A stretch of DNA of 64,000 bases, taken from Oribacterium sp. WCC10 (lineage in GTDB: Bacteria; Bacillota; Clostridia; Lachnospirales; Lachnospiraceae). Positions 17,041-26,173 of the stretch are shown here, piece by piece. The stretch lies in the NCBI RefSeq assembly GCF_900113415.1, contig NZ_FOPH01000002.1:124001-188000 (forward strand), written 5' to 3'. Numbering within the stretch: position 1 is the first letter of the stretch; the number at the start of each line of letters is the position of its first letter. The position numbers and the translations under genes were made by a program. The notes below the pieces were generated by a model that searched no databases, was not told the origin of the DNA, and saw nothing but the letters and a program-made list of their open reading frames with translations.

Positions 17041-18420
17041 ATGAAAAAGAGCATTAACAGATTGGCTGCTTTACTTATGACAGCAGCTTGTGTAAGTTCA
17101 CTTGTAGCATGTGGCGGTAGCACAAAGACAGAGACCGCTACAACAGCAGCTGCGGCAGAAGGAACAACTGCAGCCGCAGAGAGCAAAGAGGCTGTAGCAC
17201 CTACAGAGAAGTCAGACCTTGCAGGGCAGTCTATCACAATCCTTAACTCAAAGGGTGAGATTCAGACAGCACTTGAAGAGCTTGCAGCAACTTTTACAGA
17301 AGAGACAGGAATCGAGCTTGAGGTTCTCAGCTGTGGTACCGGTGAAGTTCCTTACACAAAGGTTACTTCAATGTACAGCTCAGGAACGGCTCCAACCATG
17401 TCAATACTTGATACAACTGATGTTATCGCACTTGCAACAGAGTATGGTCTTGACCTCAGTGATCAGGATTGGATTCAGTATTGCGATAGTATGACAACCA
17501 AGGTTGACGGTAAGGTATACAGCTTCCCGTTCTGCGTTGAGGGAAGAGGTATCATTTATTCAAAGAAGGCTATCGAGGATGCTTTAGGAAAAGAGTTTGA
17601 TCCTGCAAGCATCAACTCACTTGATTCTTTCAAGGCTATATGTGAAGAACTTAGAGCAGCCGGTATGGAGAATCCTGTAGTTCTTTCAAAGGAAGACTGG
17701 TCACTCGGAGCTCATCAGCTTGGTTATATCTATGATACAAATGATGGAACAACAGCAGGCGCTGACAAGATCATGGCAGCTCTTAAGGATGGTTCACAGA
17801 AGGTTGAAGATTATGACCGTTTCAACCAGTTCATGGATACAATGGATGTTATCCTTGAGTATAACTATAATAAGGAAGATCCGCTTGGTGCTATCTATGA
17901 TGAGGATGCTATGCATCTTGTAGATGGTGATGCAGCATTCTGGCCTAACGGTAACTGGGCTTGGCCAAACATCGAGACAGCAGGTGCAACAACAGATGAT
18001 GAGTTTGGTTTCATCTCATTCGTACTTGGTAATGATACAGCTGATTTTGCAAACACATCAATGCAGGCTTCTCCTACAAAGCAGCTTATGGTAGACGCTA
18101 AGCAGTCAACACCTGAGCAGCAGGCAGCAGCACTTGAGTTTATCAACTGGCTCGTAAATTCAGAGTCAGGCCAGAAGGGTCTTGTTGAGAAGCTTCAGAT
18201 TATCCCTGCATGCTCAAATAACACTGTAGCTCCTCTTGATCCTCTTAGCCGTGATATCGTTGCAAAGATGGCTGACGGACATACATATTCATCAAGCTTT
18301 GTAGCTCCTTCAGACCATTGGTCAGTAGTGGGTGCTATCATGCAGAAGTATGTAGCAGGTGAGACAGACCGTGCAGGTGCAGCATCTGAGATCGATGCTT
18401 ACTGGCAGAAGCAGGCATAA
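17041..18420 (+). CDS. ABC sugar transporter, solute-binding lipoprotein
   Basis: A 459-residue family 1 extracellular solute-binding protein. The signal peptide ends in a lipobox (LVAC, lipid-modified Cys24), followed by a Thr/Ala/Glu linker and then the mature domain (SITILNSKGEIQTALEELAA, then the hinge segment WPNGNWAWPNIETAG and the MQASPTKQLMVDAK segment). It should be anchored to the outer face of the membrane and deliver a carbohydrate to the permeases at 18.6 and 19.5 kb. ATG 17041 follows GAAGAGGAG. Its promoter carries a predicted LacI operator. The context points to an oligosaccharide or glucoside cleaved by the cytosolic phosphorylase; the ligand cannot be read from sequence. Confidence 0.92.
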   Translation: MKKSINRLAALLMTAACVSSLVACGGSTKTETATTAAAAEGTTAAAESKEAVAPTEKSDLAGQSITILNSKGEIQTALEELAATFTEETGIELEVLSCGTGEVPYTKVTSMYSSGTAPTMSILDTTDVIALATEYGLDLSDQDWIQYCDSMTTKVDGKVYSFPFCVEGRGIIYSKKAIEDALGKEFDPASINSLDSFKAICEELRAAGMENPVVLSKEDWSLGAHQLGYIYDTNDGTTAGADKIMAALKDGSQKVEDYDRFNQFMDTMDVILEYNYNKEDPLGAIYDEDAMHLVDGDAAFWPNGNWAWPNIETAGATTDDEFGFISFVLGNDTADFANTSMQASPTKQLMVDAKQSTPEQQAAALEFINWLVNSESGQKGLVEKLQIIPACSNNTVAPLDPLSRDIVAKMADGHTYSSSFVAPSDHWSVVGAIMQKYVAGETDRAGAASEIDAYWQKQA

Positions 18421-18464
18421 TCAATGCTTTAACCTCCACGATAATTGTACTTAAAGTGATACTT

Positions 18465-18589
18465 AAATTCAGGACTGATTGATCTTATCCGAGTAGATCG
18501 GAGAGACGGAAATGAGACAACAGGTACGTTTCCGATTGCGAACCGAGAATTGATTTCAGACAGTTCGCAACTCAGCCCTGAATTTTTTT
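18465..18589 (+). ncRNA. Multibranched RNA element between binding protein and permease genes
   Basis: A closing stem (18465-18478 with 18572-18585, 13 of 14 pairs) encloses three hairpins: GATCT/AGATC (18481-18485/18495-18499), CGGAAA/TTTCCG (18507-18512/18529-18534) and TTGCGAAC/GTTCGCAA (18536-18543/18563-18570). The 3' arm runs into seven T residues, so the whole can act as a terminator. An alternative hairpin TCCGA/TCGGA (18488-18492/18498-18502) excludes the first. It probably sets a lower permease than binding-protein expression, and may be an attenuator. No known riboswitch class was recognised. Confidence 0.7.
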
Positions 18590-18611
18590 AGAATTAGAAA
18601 GGCAGATCATT

Positions 18612-19502
18612 ATGAATTCTCTGGGCCGGACTACCGGTGATAAAATTAAAAGTTTTCTTATGTTTGCACTTCCGGGGACATTTGTCTTCGTATGTGTTGT
18701 TATCATTCCGTTCCTTTACGGATTTTATCTGACATTTACGGATTGGAACGGTGTAGCTGCTGTAAAGAATCTTGTGGGATTTGATAACTATAGGGCGCTT
18801 GCCCAGGATAAAGAATTCTGGAAATCCATGGGACTTACATTGAAGTACGTTGTTCTTTCTGTTCTTCTTGTAAATGCATTTGGCTTCCTTTTTGCATATT
18901 TCCTATCCGGAAGAATTAAAAAAGGACAGAATCTTTTCCGTGCAGGTTTCTTTACACCTAACCTCATCGGAGGAGTAGTTCTCGGATTCATCTGGCAGTT
19001 TGTTTTTTCTCAACTTCTTGTAAAGTTTGGAAAAAGCCTGGGTATAGCTTTGTTTTCGAAGTCATGGCTGTCCGATCCAACAAAGGCCTTTTGGGCACTT
19101 GTTATAGTAACTGTTTGGCAGCTCAGCGGTTATATGATGCTTATCTACATCGCAGGTTTTACGGGACTTTCTGAGGATGTTCTTGAAGCTGCTTCCATAG
19201 ACGGAGCACATGGCTGGTCAAAAATGCGCCATATCGTACTTCCTCTTATGGTGCCTTCATTTGTTATCTGTATTTTCCTGACTCTCTCGAGAGCATTCAT
19301 GGTTTATGATATTAACCTTACATTGACAGGCGGAGAGCCTTACGGAAGTACAAGACTTGTTGCGATGCATGTTTATGAAAAGGCATTTACAGCAAGACAG
19401 TACGGCATAGGACAGGCAGAGGCGGTTTTCCTCTTCTTCGTTGTTGCCGTTATCTCAGGTCTGCAGGTATATATCGGTAAGAAACAGGAGGTAGAGGCAT
19501 GA
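18612..19502 (+). CDS. ABC sugar transporter permease (MalF/UgpA-like)
   Basis: A 296-residue inner-membrane permease with about six TM helices. The cytoplasmic EAA loop that docks the ATPase reads VLEAASIDGAHGWSKMRHIV followed by LPLMVPSF. The N-terminal segment GTFVFVCVVIIPFLYGFYLT is TM1. It pairs with the next permease to form the channel. ATG 18612 follows AGAAAGG. No ATPase gene is in the cassette, so a shared MsmK/MsiK-type ATPase encoded elsewhere must energise it (established for many Gram-positive importers; inference here). Expression is downstream of the structured RNA element. Confidence 0.93.
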   Translation: MNSLGRTTGDKIKSFLMFALPGTFVFVCVVIIPFLYGFYLTFTDWNGVAAVKNLVGFDNYRALAQDKEFWKSMGLTLKYVVLSVLLVNAFGFLFAYFLSGRIKKGQNLFRAGFFTPNLIGGVVLGFIWQFVFSQLLVKFGKSLGIALFSKSWLSDPTKAFWALVIVTVWQLSGYMMLIYIAGFTGLSEDVLEAASIDGAHGWSKMRHIVLPLMVPSFVICIFLTLSRAFMVYDINLTLTGGEPYGSTRLVAMHVYEKAFTARQYGIGQAEAVFLFFVVAVISGLQVYIGKKQEVEA

Positions 19503-20401
19503 TGAATGCTAAGGAAAATGTTTCCGCTGCAAATCTTGAACCAAAGGCTCAGGATCGTGTTGGTGGAACAAAAAAACTTGTCAAGGATATATGCATCTAC
19601 ATTCTTCTTATCATCGGTGCATTATTCTATCTTGTTCCATTCTTTATGGTTATAGTAAACTCCTTTAAGCAGAAAAAGGATATCATCAAGGCACCTATGG
19701 ATCTTATCGGAGCCGGTGGTATGAGTCTTGATAACTATGGAAAGGCATTTAAACAGATGGAGTTCATGAAAGCCTTCGGAAACTCTCTCTTTATCACAGG
19801 CCTTTCAACAATTGCAGTTATTGTATTATCTTCTATGGTGGCATATTATATCGTTCGCGCAAACACCAGTCTTGCCAAGGTGATATTTGCACTTATGATT
19901 TCATCGATGATTATACCGTTCCAGTCAATCATGATACCCTTGGTTTCTATTTACGGCGCAAATCTCGGACTGCTTAACCATCGTTTTTCATTAATATTCA
20001 TGCATACCGGTTTTGCCATGAGTATGTCGGTGTTTATGTATGCGGGATTTTTGAAGAGTGGTGTTCCGAGATCATTGGAGGAAGCTGCATATATTGACGG
20101 ATGTACGAAGATGGAAACTTTCAGAATGATTGTATTTCCTCTTTTGAAACCTACTACTGCAACACTTGTAATTCTTAATGCGATGCAGTTCTGGAATGAC
20201 TATCTGCTTCCGAGTCTTGTTCTTGGAAAGAAACCGTTATATACACTTCCGCTTTCAACTTACAGCTTTTATGGAACATACAGCTCGGATTACGGTCTCA
20301 TTATGGCTGCACTTGTACTTACACTTCTTCCTATCCTTATTCTGTACTTCTTCTTACAGAAGCAGATCATTGCAGGTATGGTAGCCGGAGCCGTTAAGTA
20401 A
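19499..20401 (+). CDS. ABC sugar transporter permease (MalG-like)
   Basis: A 300-residue second permease of the carbohydrate importer with six predicted TM helices. TM1 is YILLIIGALFYLVPFFMVIV and the EAA loop is EEAAYIDGCTKMETFRMIVF with PLLKP. It overlaps the upstream permease stop by 4 nt (ATGA); GGAGG at 19487-19491 serves ATG 19499. It is followed after about 85 nt by a terminator that closes the operon. Confidence 0.93.
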   Translation: MMNAKENVSAANLEPKAQDRVGGTKKLVKDICIYILLIIGALFYLVPFFMVIVNSFKQKKDIIKAPMDLIGAGGMSLDNYGKAFKQMEFMKAFGNSLFITGLSTIAVIVLSSMVAYYIVRANTSLAKVIFALMISSMIIPFQSIMIPLVSIYGANLGLLNHRFSLIFMHTGFAMSMSVFMYAGFLKSGVPRSLEEAAYIDGCTKMETFRMIVFPLLKPTTATLVILNAMQFWNDYLLPSLVLGKKPLYTLPLSTYSFYGTYSSDYGLIMAALVLTLLPILILYFFLQKQIIAGMVAGAVK

Positions 20402-20485
20402 TTGGTTAAAAACACTTAAAATTAATTATTTTCAATGTTATATTTCTGTATTTTGCGGAAAAACATAGGAACTATAGTATAATAA

Positions 20486-20513
20486 AGCCGGACATTTGAG
20501 ATGTCCGGCTTTT
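20486..20513 (+). terminator. Intrinsic terminator of the ABC importer operon
   Basis: A perfect 10-bp stem (AGCCGGACAT at 20486-20495, ATGTCCGGCT at 20501-20510) with a TTGAG loop, followed by T residues. Confidence 0.92.
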
Positions 20514-20568
20514 GTGTTATACTGCTAGTTCATGACTAGAAAAACGATAATAGTAAAGGGAATAGAAT

Positions 20569-21549
20569 ATGGCAACAACATTAAAAGATGTGGCAAAAGA
20601 GGCCGGACTGGCAGTGGAGACTGTTTCCAGAGTTCTGAATAACAGAGGATATATAAGCGAGAAGACCAGAAAGAAGGTTAATGACGCCATGCAGAAGATA
20701 GGCTACAGGCCTAACATTGTTGCGAGAACCCTCTCAAAAGGAAGATCTGATGCGATTGCTGTCATTGTTCCGCACATGGTCCATCCGTATTTTTCGCAGA
20801 TGTTAAGCGAGATAGAGCAGTATGCGGCAGAAAAGCAGTACCAGATATTTATCAGCAATTCTACAGGTGATCTTCAGAAGGAAACCAGTATTCTTGAATT
20901 ATGTGAGAACAGTCTTGTGGCAGGAGTACTGATATTCAGCAGACGGGTTAAGCCGGAGATACTTAAAAAGTTCAATCTTCCTATTATTACGATTGAGCGA
21001 TTCATTGAAGGCGGAACAGGCTGTGTCCTTTGCGATAACTATAAGGGCGGACAACTTGCTGCAGAGGAGCTCATTAAAAAGGGATGTAAAAATCTCCTGA
21101 TGCTTGGAAGCGTATGGCAGAGCAAGATGCCTGCGGATGTGCGTGAAGACGGATTCATGGATGTCTGCCGTAAAAACGGAGTAAATGCAAAAGTACTCAC
21201 CAGTAATGCTTTTGAATACGAGGAAATGGAGTATCATGAGAGTATAAGAAAAGCATTGAATGAGTTTCCTGATACAGACGGCATATTCTGCAGTTCGGAT
21301 CTGATTGCGGCCCAGGTTCTGCAAGTGGCTTCGATGATCGGAAAGAAAGTCCCGGAGGATCTCAAGATTATTGGCTTTGATGATACACAGTTATCAAGAC
21401 TGACCACACCTCAGCTCACAACCATACATCAACCCATCAGGGAAATGGCAAGGCTTTCTCTGGATATGATATTTGATACATTGGAGAATAAGGAAGTAAC
21501 AGAGCGAAATGTTCTTGATGTAAATCTCGTTGTGAGGGGAACTACTTGA
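20569..21549 (+). CDS. LacI-family transcriptional regulator
   Basis: A 326-residue repressor with the LacI helix-turn-helix at residues 2-48 (TLKDVAKEAGLAVETVSRVL, then the hinge GYRPNIVARTLSKGRSDAI) and a periplasmic-binding-protein-like ligand domain (VIVPHMVHPYFSQMLSEIEQ; then KIIGFDDTQLSRLTTPQLTT). It follows the importer operon in the same direction but behind a terminator, with its own AAAGGG site before ATG 20569. By position and because CG-centred palindromes are typical of this family, it most likely controls the sites at 14001-14016 and 16973-16988 (inference). The effector is probably the imported sugar or its breakdown product. Confidence 0.93.
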   Translation: MATTLKDVAKEAGLAVETVSRVLNNRGYISEKTRKKVNDAMQKIGYRPNIVARTLSKGRSDAIAVIVPHMVHPYFSQMLSEIEQYAAEKQYQIFISNSTGDLQKETSILELCENSLVAGVLIFSRRVKPEILKKFNLPIITIERFIEGGTGCVLCDNYKGGQLAAEELIKKGCKNLLMLGSVWQSKMPADVREDGFMDVCRKNGVNAKVLTSNAFEYEEMEYHESIRKALNEFPDTDGIFCSSDLIAAQVLQVASMIGKKVPEDLKIIGFDDTQLSRLTTPQLTTIHQPIREMARLSLDMIFDTLENKEVTERNVLDVNLVVRGTT

Positions 21550-21666
21550 TAAGCCTGATTATTAGGTGTGACAATTATTACTTTAAAAATCCTATCCTAT
21601 CTATTATACTATACAGGATTATGGGTTATTGCCTGTTTATAGTTTGGCGATTATTGGGAGAGTTTA

Positions 21667-22671
21667 ATGTTTTCGTTGATTTCAAATGATATTGGAATAG
21701 ATCTTGGAACTTCAAGCGTTCTCGTATATATAAAAGGAAGAGGCGTTGTTTTGAAGGAGCCTTCGGTTGTGGCTGTCAATAAAGAAACAAACAAGGTTCT
21801 GGCATATGGAGAGGATGCTCGCCTTATGCTTGGAAGAACACCTGAAAATATAGTGGCGGTACGTCCGTTGCGTCAGGGCGTTATATCTGACTATACTTTA
21901 ACTGAGCAGATGCTTAAGCATTTTATCAATAAGGCTGTCGGAAAGCGTACCTTACGTAAGCCGAGAATATCTGTATGTATTCCTTCCGGTGCAACGGAGG
22001 TTGAGAAGAAGGCTGTTGAAGATGCAACCTATCACGCAGGTGCAAGAGAGGTAACGATCATTGAGGAACCTGTTGCGGCTGCTATCGGCGCCGGAATAGA
22101 CATCAGTAAGCCTCAGGGTAATATGATCATTGACATTGGAGGTGGCACTTCCGATATCGCTGTCATCGCACTTGATGGACCTGTTGTTTCGGAGTCGATC
22201 AAGGTGGCAGGTGACGATTTTGATGAAGCCATCCTTCGGTATATGAGAAAGAAGCACAATCTTCTGATCGGTGAGAGAACTGCGGAAGATATCAAGGTGA
22301 ATATCGGTTGTGCCAGTAAGAGACCGGAGAATATCACTATGGAAGTCAGGGGACGTAACCTTGTTACGGCACTTCCGAAAACAGTGGTTGTCAGTGCGGA
22401 CGAGATCATGGACGCGCTTCTGGAGCCGGCCACTATGATAGTTAATGCTGTACATAATGTACTTGAACGTACTCCGCCGGAGCTTGCGGCAGATATCTAT
22501 GAAAGAGGTATCGTCATGACAGGTGGAGGCTCTCTTCTCTACGGACTTGATAAGCTGATGCATGAGAAGACAGGTATCACATGTATGCTTGCTGAAGATC
22601 CGCTTACTGCGGTTGCTATAGGAACAGGAAAGTTTATTGACATTGCAAACGGCGATGATGATGACCTGTAA
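21667..22671 (+). CDS. mreB: Rod shape-determining protein MreB/Mbl
   Basis: A 334-residue bacterial actin that guides peptidoglycan synthesis along the side wall. It starts with ISNDIGIDLGTSSVLVYIKG (phosphate 1 loop), contains the MIIDIGGGTSDIAVIAL phosphate 2 motif and the MTGGGSLLYGLDKL adenosine motif. The length is normal. It is not beside mreC or mreD, so it may be one of several MreB/Mbl paralogues, as is common in Firmicutes. ATG 21667 follows GGGAGAG. Confidence 0.93.
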   Translation: MFSLISNDIGIDLGTSSVLVYIKGRGVVLKEPSVVAVNKETNKVLAYGEDARLMLGRTPENIVAVRPLRQGVISDYTLTEQMLKHFINKAVGKRTLRKPRISVCIPSGATEVEKKAVEDATYHAGAREVTIIEEPVAAAIGAGIDISKPQGNMIIDIGGGTSDIAVIALDGPVVSESIKVAGDDFDEAILRYMRKKHNLLIGERTAEDIKVNIGCASKRPENITMEVRGRNLVTALPKTVVVSADEIMDALLEPATMIVNAVHNVLERTPPELAADIYERGIVMTGGGSLLYGLDKLMHEKTGITCMLAEDPLTAVAIGTGKFIDIANGDDDDL

Positions 22672-22688
22672 CAGATTATAAGGATAGG

Positions 22689-22714
22689 GGGTGGCCTTTT
22701 GGGCTGCCCTTTTG
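22689..22714 (+). terminator. Intrinsic terminator after mreB
   Basis: An 8-bp stem including two G-U pairs (GGGTGGCC at 22689-22696, GGCTGCCC at 22702-22709) followed by TTTTG. Confidence 0.75.
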
Positions 22715-22763
22715 TTGTATGACAGACGCTTTTTAATTGCGGGATACATCTGAGGAAACAAAT

Positions 22764-25157
22764 TTGAATTTTTTTGAAGGCTATATTGATCATATTATAT
22801 TCAGAAGTGATTCTACCGGCTATACAGTTATGGTTGGTGTGATGAATGGTAAGGATTATACTCTCGTCGGAACTGTTCCGGGTATCGAACCCGGTGAAAA
22901 TATAAAGGCAGACGGACATGAAACCACACATCAGATCTACGGTACGCAGTTCGTGATAGATAAATATCAGGTGGTTGCACCTGAGAGCAGCGAAGCGGTT
23001 GAAAGATATCTTGGTTCGGGTGCCATAAAGGGAATAGGCGCAGCCATGGCTTCTCGCATTGTAAAGAAGTTCGGAGATGATACAATGCGCATCATTGAGG
23101 AGGAGCCGGAACGTCTTGCTGAGATAAAAGGAATATCAGAGAGAAAGGCTATCGATATAGCTGCATCTGTCAATTCAAAAAGAGAAATGCAGGATGCGGT
23201 CATGTTCCTTCAACAATACGGCATTTCCATCAATATGGCCGGAAAAATCTTTTCTCAGTATGGGAATGAAATGTACGATATAGTACGGGACAATCCATAT
23301 AAGCTTGCTGAGGATATCGAAGGAATGGGTTTCAGAACCTGTGATGAGATAGCCAGAAATGCCGGAATAAAAGTGGATTCTGATTTTCGTATAGAAGCCG
23401 GAATCCAGTATGCGCTTACTATGGCTGAGGGAAACGGTCATTGTTATCTGCCTTTGCCGGAATTGCTCAGAACAACTGAAGTTCTACTTAATATTACTAT
23501 CCATGATATAAACCGTTATCTTCTTGATCTTCAGATGCAGGGAAGAGTGATGGTTAAAAGTAGTGGTAAAAAGAAAACCATAGATGATTTTCTGAATGAA
23601 ACGGCATTTTCGGAAGGGAACGGACAGGATGGAACATTTGCAGCTCCGGAATCTCAACCGGGAATTAATCCGGAAGCCGAATGTCATATAGTTTTCGATG
23701 CCGATAACAGAAACGTGGATCCCGGTACCAGAGTGTACAGGTCGCTTTTGTACTACACAGAGCTTCAGGTTGCGACAAAACTTCAGGAACTGAATATCTC
23801 TAAGGGAAAAGATGACGAAGCGTCTCTTGAAGATGAGATCGACAGGATAACGGATAAGGAAGGAATAGAGCTTGATGAACTTCAGCGTCAGGCTGTCTCT
23901 TATGCAATGAATTCAGGACTTTTGGTTATAACCGGTGGACCGGGAACCGGTAAAACGACTACCATAAACACCATCATCAGAGTTTTTGCTAATGAGGGGA
24001 AAACTATTCTTCTTGCTGCACCGACGGGAAGAGCGGCAAAAAGGATGTCAGAATCAACAGGATGGGCGGCATCGACTATTCACAGACTTCTCGAGTATCA
24101 GGGAAGACCGGAGGATGATGGAGATGAAGGCGGCGAACAGATAAGAGGTCATTTTGAGAGGGATGACAGTAATCCGCTTGAATGTGATGTGGTTATCATT
24201 GATGAAATGTCTATGGTTGACATCTTTCTAATGAATTCTCTGCTTAAAGCTATTCATAAGGGAACAAGATTGATTATGGTGGGAGATGCAAATCAGCTGC
24301 CATCGGTTGGCGCTGGAAATGTCCTGAGAGATATCATTGAATCAGGCAGTATACGTACTGTTAAACTCAATCATATTTTCAGACAGGCGGCCGAATCGGA
24401 TATTGTTGTTAATGCACATAAGATAAATGAGGGAAAATCTGTTGATCTCAGTAAAAAATCAAAGGATTTTCTATTTATCAGAAATCAGAACCCTGATCAG
24501 ATATTCAATTCAATAACTGCGCTGGTGCTGGATAAGCTTCCGGGATATCTTGATGTTGATCCGTTTGAAATGCAGATTATGACGCCTCAGCGTAAAGGGG
24601 CCTTGGGCGTTGAGAGATTGAATCAGCTTTTGCAGGACAGAATAAATCCCAAGGATAGTAAGAAGCCTGAAAAGGAAATCAACGGAACATTGTTCAGACT
24701 TGGTGATAAAGTTATGCAGATAAAGAATGACTACAATCTTATATGGGAAATAAGAGGCAGATACGGGGTTCCTGTCGAAAAGGGTGAGGGAGTGTTCAAT
24801 GGAGATATTGGCGTCATAACTGAAATCAACAACTTTGCTCAGAATCTTACAGTTCAGTTTGATGACAGATTTGTTGAGTATGAGTTTAAGCAGTGCGACA
24901 GCCTTGATCTTGCATATGCCATAACTATACATAAGTCTCAGGGATCAGAGTATCCAGCTGTCATTATTCCGATGTATCAGGGACCTCAGATGCTTATGAA
25001 TCGTAACCTTTTATACACTGCTGTTACAAGAGCTAAAAGGTGTGTGTGCCTGGTGGGAAATCCGCAGATCTTTGAACAGATGATAAGAAATGAATCTGAG
25101 GCTAAACGATATTCGTCTCTTGCAGAACGTATTAAGGAGATATCCTATGCGGGATGA
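22764..25157 (+). CDS. recD2: RecD2-type ATP-dependent 5'-3' DNA helicase
   Basis: About 797 residues. The N-terminal extension of RecD2 includes an OB-like region and helix-hairpin-helix motifs (GIGAAMASRIVKKFG; GISERKAIDIA), followed by superfamily 1B helicase motifs: Walker A GGPGTGKTTTINTI, motif II IIDEMSMVDIFLM, motif III MVGDANQLPSVGAGN, and the late motif AITIHKSQGSEYPAVIIPM with LLYTAVTRAK. RecD2 acts in DNA repair independently of RecBC. TTG 22764 is taken as start since GAGGAAA lies 8 nt upstream; the in-frame TTG at 22737 lacks a site. The 3' end overlaps comF by 11 nt. Confidence 0.93.
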   Translation: MNFFEGYIDHIIFRSDSTGYTVMVGVMNGKDYTLVGTVPGIEPGENIKADGHETTHQIYGTQFVIDKYQVVAPESSEAVERYLGSGAIKGIGAAMASRIVKKFGDDTMRIIEEEPERLAEIKGISERKAIDIAASVNSKREMQDAVMFLQQYGISINMAGKIFSQYGNEMYDIVRDNPYKLAEDIEGMGFRTCDEIARNAGIKVDSDFRIEAGIQYALTMAEGNGHCYLPLPELLRTTEVLLNITIHDINRYLLDLQMQGRVMVKSSGKKKTIDDFLNETAFSEGNGQDGTFAAPESQPGINPEAECHIVFDADNRNVDPGTRVYRSLLYYTELQVATKLQELNISKGKDDEASLEDEIDRITDKEGIELDELQRQAVSYAMNSGLLVITGGPGTGKTTTINTIIRVFANEGKTILLAAPTGRAAKRMSESTGWAASTIHRLLEYQGRPEDDGDEGGEQIRGHFERDDSNPLECDVVIIDEMSMVDIFLMNSLLKAIHKGTRLIMVGDANQLPSVGAGNVLRDIIESGSIRTVKLNHIFRQAAESDIVVNAHKINEGKSVDLSKKSKDFLFIRNQNPDQIFNSITALVLDKLPGYLDVDPFEMQIMTPQRKGALGVERLNQLLQDRINPKDSKKPEKEINGTLFRLGDKVMQIKNDYNLIWEIRGRYGVPVEKGEGVFNGDIGVITEINNFAQNLTVQFDDRFVEYEFKQCDSLDLAYAITIHKSQGSEYPAVIIPMYQGPQMLMNRNLLYTAVTRAKRCVCLVGNPQIFEQMIRNESEAKRYSSLAERIKEISYAG

Positions 25158-25977
25158 GAGAAGTTATGGAATCGCCAAAGATTTATGTATGACGAAAATC
25201 TGTGGTGAAAAGAGTGCAAAGCGAGGCTGCAGTTATAAAAGCGTGAATATTACTATGTTTTTGGATAAACTCTCGCAATGCGCCGGGGATCTCATATTTC
25301 CCAGGAGATGCCCTGTGTGCGAGGAACCGGTCTCTCCATCCGGAGCCCTGATATGTCCGGAGTGTGAGGGAAAGCTTCATTTTATCAAAGAACCGGCATG
25401 CAAGATATGCGGAAGAGAGATAGCTGAAGAAGAAGCGGAGCTGTGCTGTAACTGTAAGCGCCACAGATTCAGCTTTGAATATGGTTATTCACTTATGAAT
25501 TACGATGATGTGGCAGCCAGATCCATTAGCAGGATAAAATATACAGGAGCAAGGGAATATCTTGACTATTATGGAAAAAAAGCAGTTGAACTCTATGGCG
25601 AGAGGATAAAAAGTATTGGGATTGACGCATTGGTACCGGTGCCTGTCCATAGGTCAAGGTTTATAAAGCGAGGGTATAATCAGGCGGAAGTTCTTGCTTC
25701 TGTTATGGGAAAAGAACTGGATATACCCGTTTATGAGGATGCTATGGTAAGAAACAAAAAGACTACGGCGTTAAAGGAACTTAGCGCTTCGGAAAGACTG
25801 AAAAATCTTACCGGGGCTTTCTCTGCCGGAGAAATCCCGTATGATATGCATTCGGTGCTTCTTATAGATGATATATTTACGTCAGGTGCTACCCTTGAAG
25901 CTATAAGCAGATGTCTAAAATCAGCAGGTGTCGATAGGGTGTATTGTTTTACTTTAGCGATAAAACCTGAAGATTGA
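25147..25977 (+). CDS. comF: ComF family phosphoribosyltransferase-like protein
   Basis: A 276-residue ComF/GntX family protein, linked to DNA uptake in naturally transformable bacteria. An N-terminal zinc-finger region holds paired cysteines (CPVCEEP, CPECEGK, CKICGRE, CCNCKRH); the C-terminal phosphoribosyltransferase-like domain has VPVPVHRSRFIKRGYNQAEV and the PRPP loop VLLIDDIFTSGATLEA. ATG 25147 is preferred over 25090 because AAGGAGA sits 6 nt upstream; it then overlaps recD2 by 11 nt, giving a coupled DNA-handling pair. Whether the strain is competent cannot be told from this window. Confidence 0.88.
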   Translation: MRDERSYGIAKDLCMTKICGEKSAKRGCSYKSVNITMFLDKLSQCAGDLIFPRRCPVCEEPVSPSGALICPECEGKLHFIKEPACKICGREIAEEEAELCCNCKRHRFSFEYGYSLMNYDDVAARSISRIKYTGAREYLDYYGKKAVELYGERIKSIGIDALVPVPVHRSRFIKRGYNQAEVLASVMGKELDIPVYEDAMVRNKKTTALKELSASERLKNLTGAFSAGEIPYDMHSVLLIDDIFTSGATLEAISRCLKSAGVDRVYCFTLAIKPED

Positions 25978-26128
25978 GGGTTTGCCCGGTTAAAACGGGC
26001 TGATTTCTGCGCATAATTATATGACTTATCTGATATGTATGGATTTGTGAAGCGGATTCCGATAAAGAAGACGGGGGTGAATATAAGTGATTTATGACCT
26101 TTGATAAATATACTTTGAACAATGAAAA

Positions 26129-26166
26129 AAGTCTCAAATCATTCCATGAGGGATGATCTGAGACTT
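26129..26166 (-). terminator. Terminator between convergent comF and lysR genes
   Basis: A 17-position stem with one mismatch (26129-26145 with 26150-26166, AAGTCTCA core) and a 6-A/T stretch. On the minus strand it ends in TTTTTT and terminates the LysR gene; in the plus direction it could also stop comF transcripts. Confidence 0.88.
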
Positions 26167-26173
26167 TGTACTG

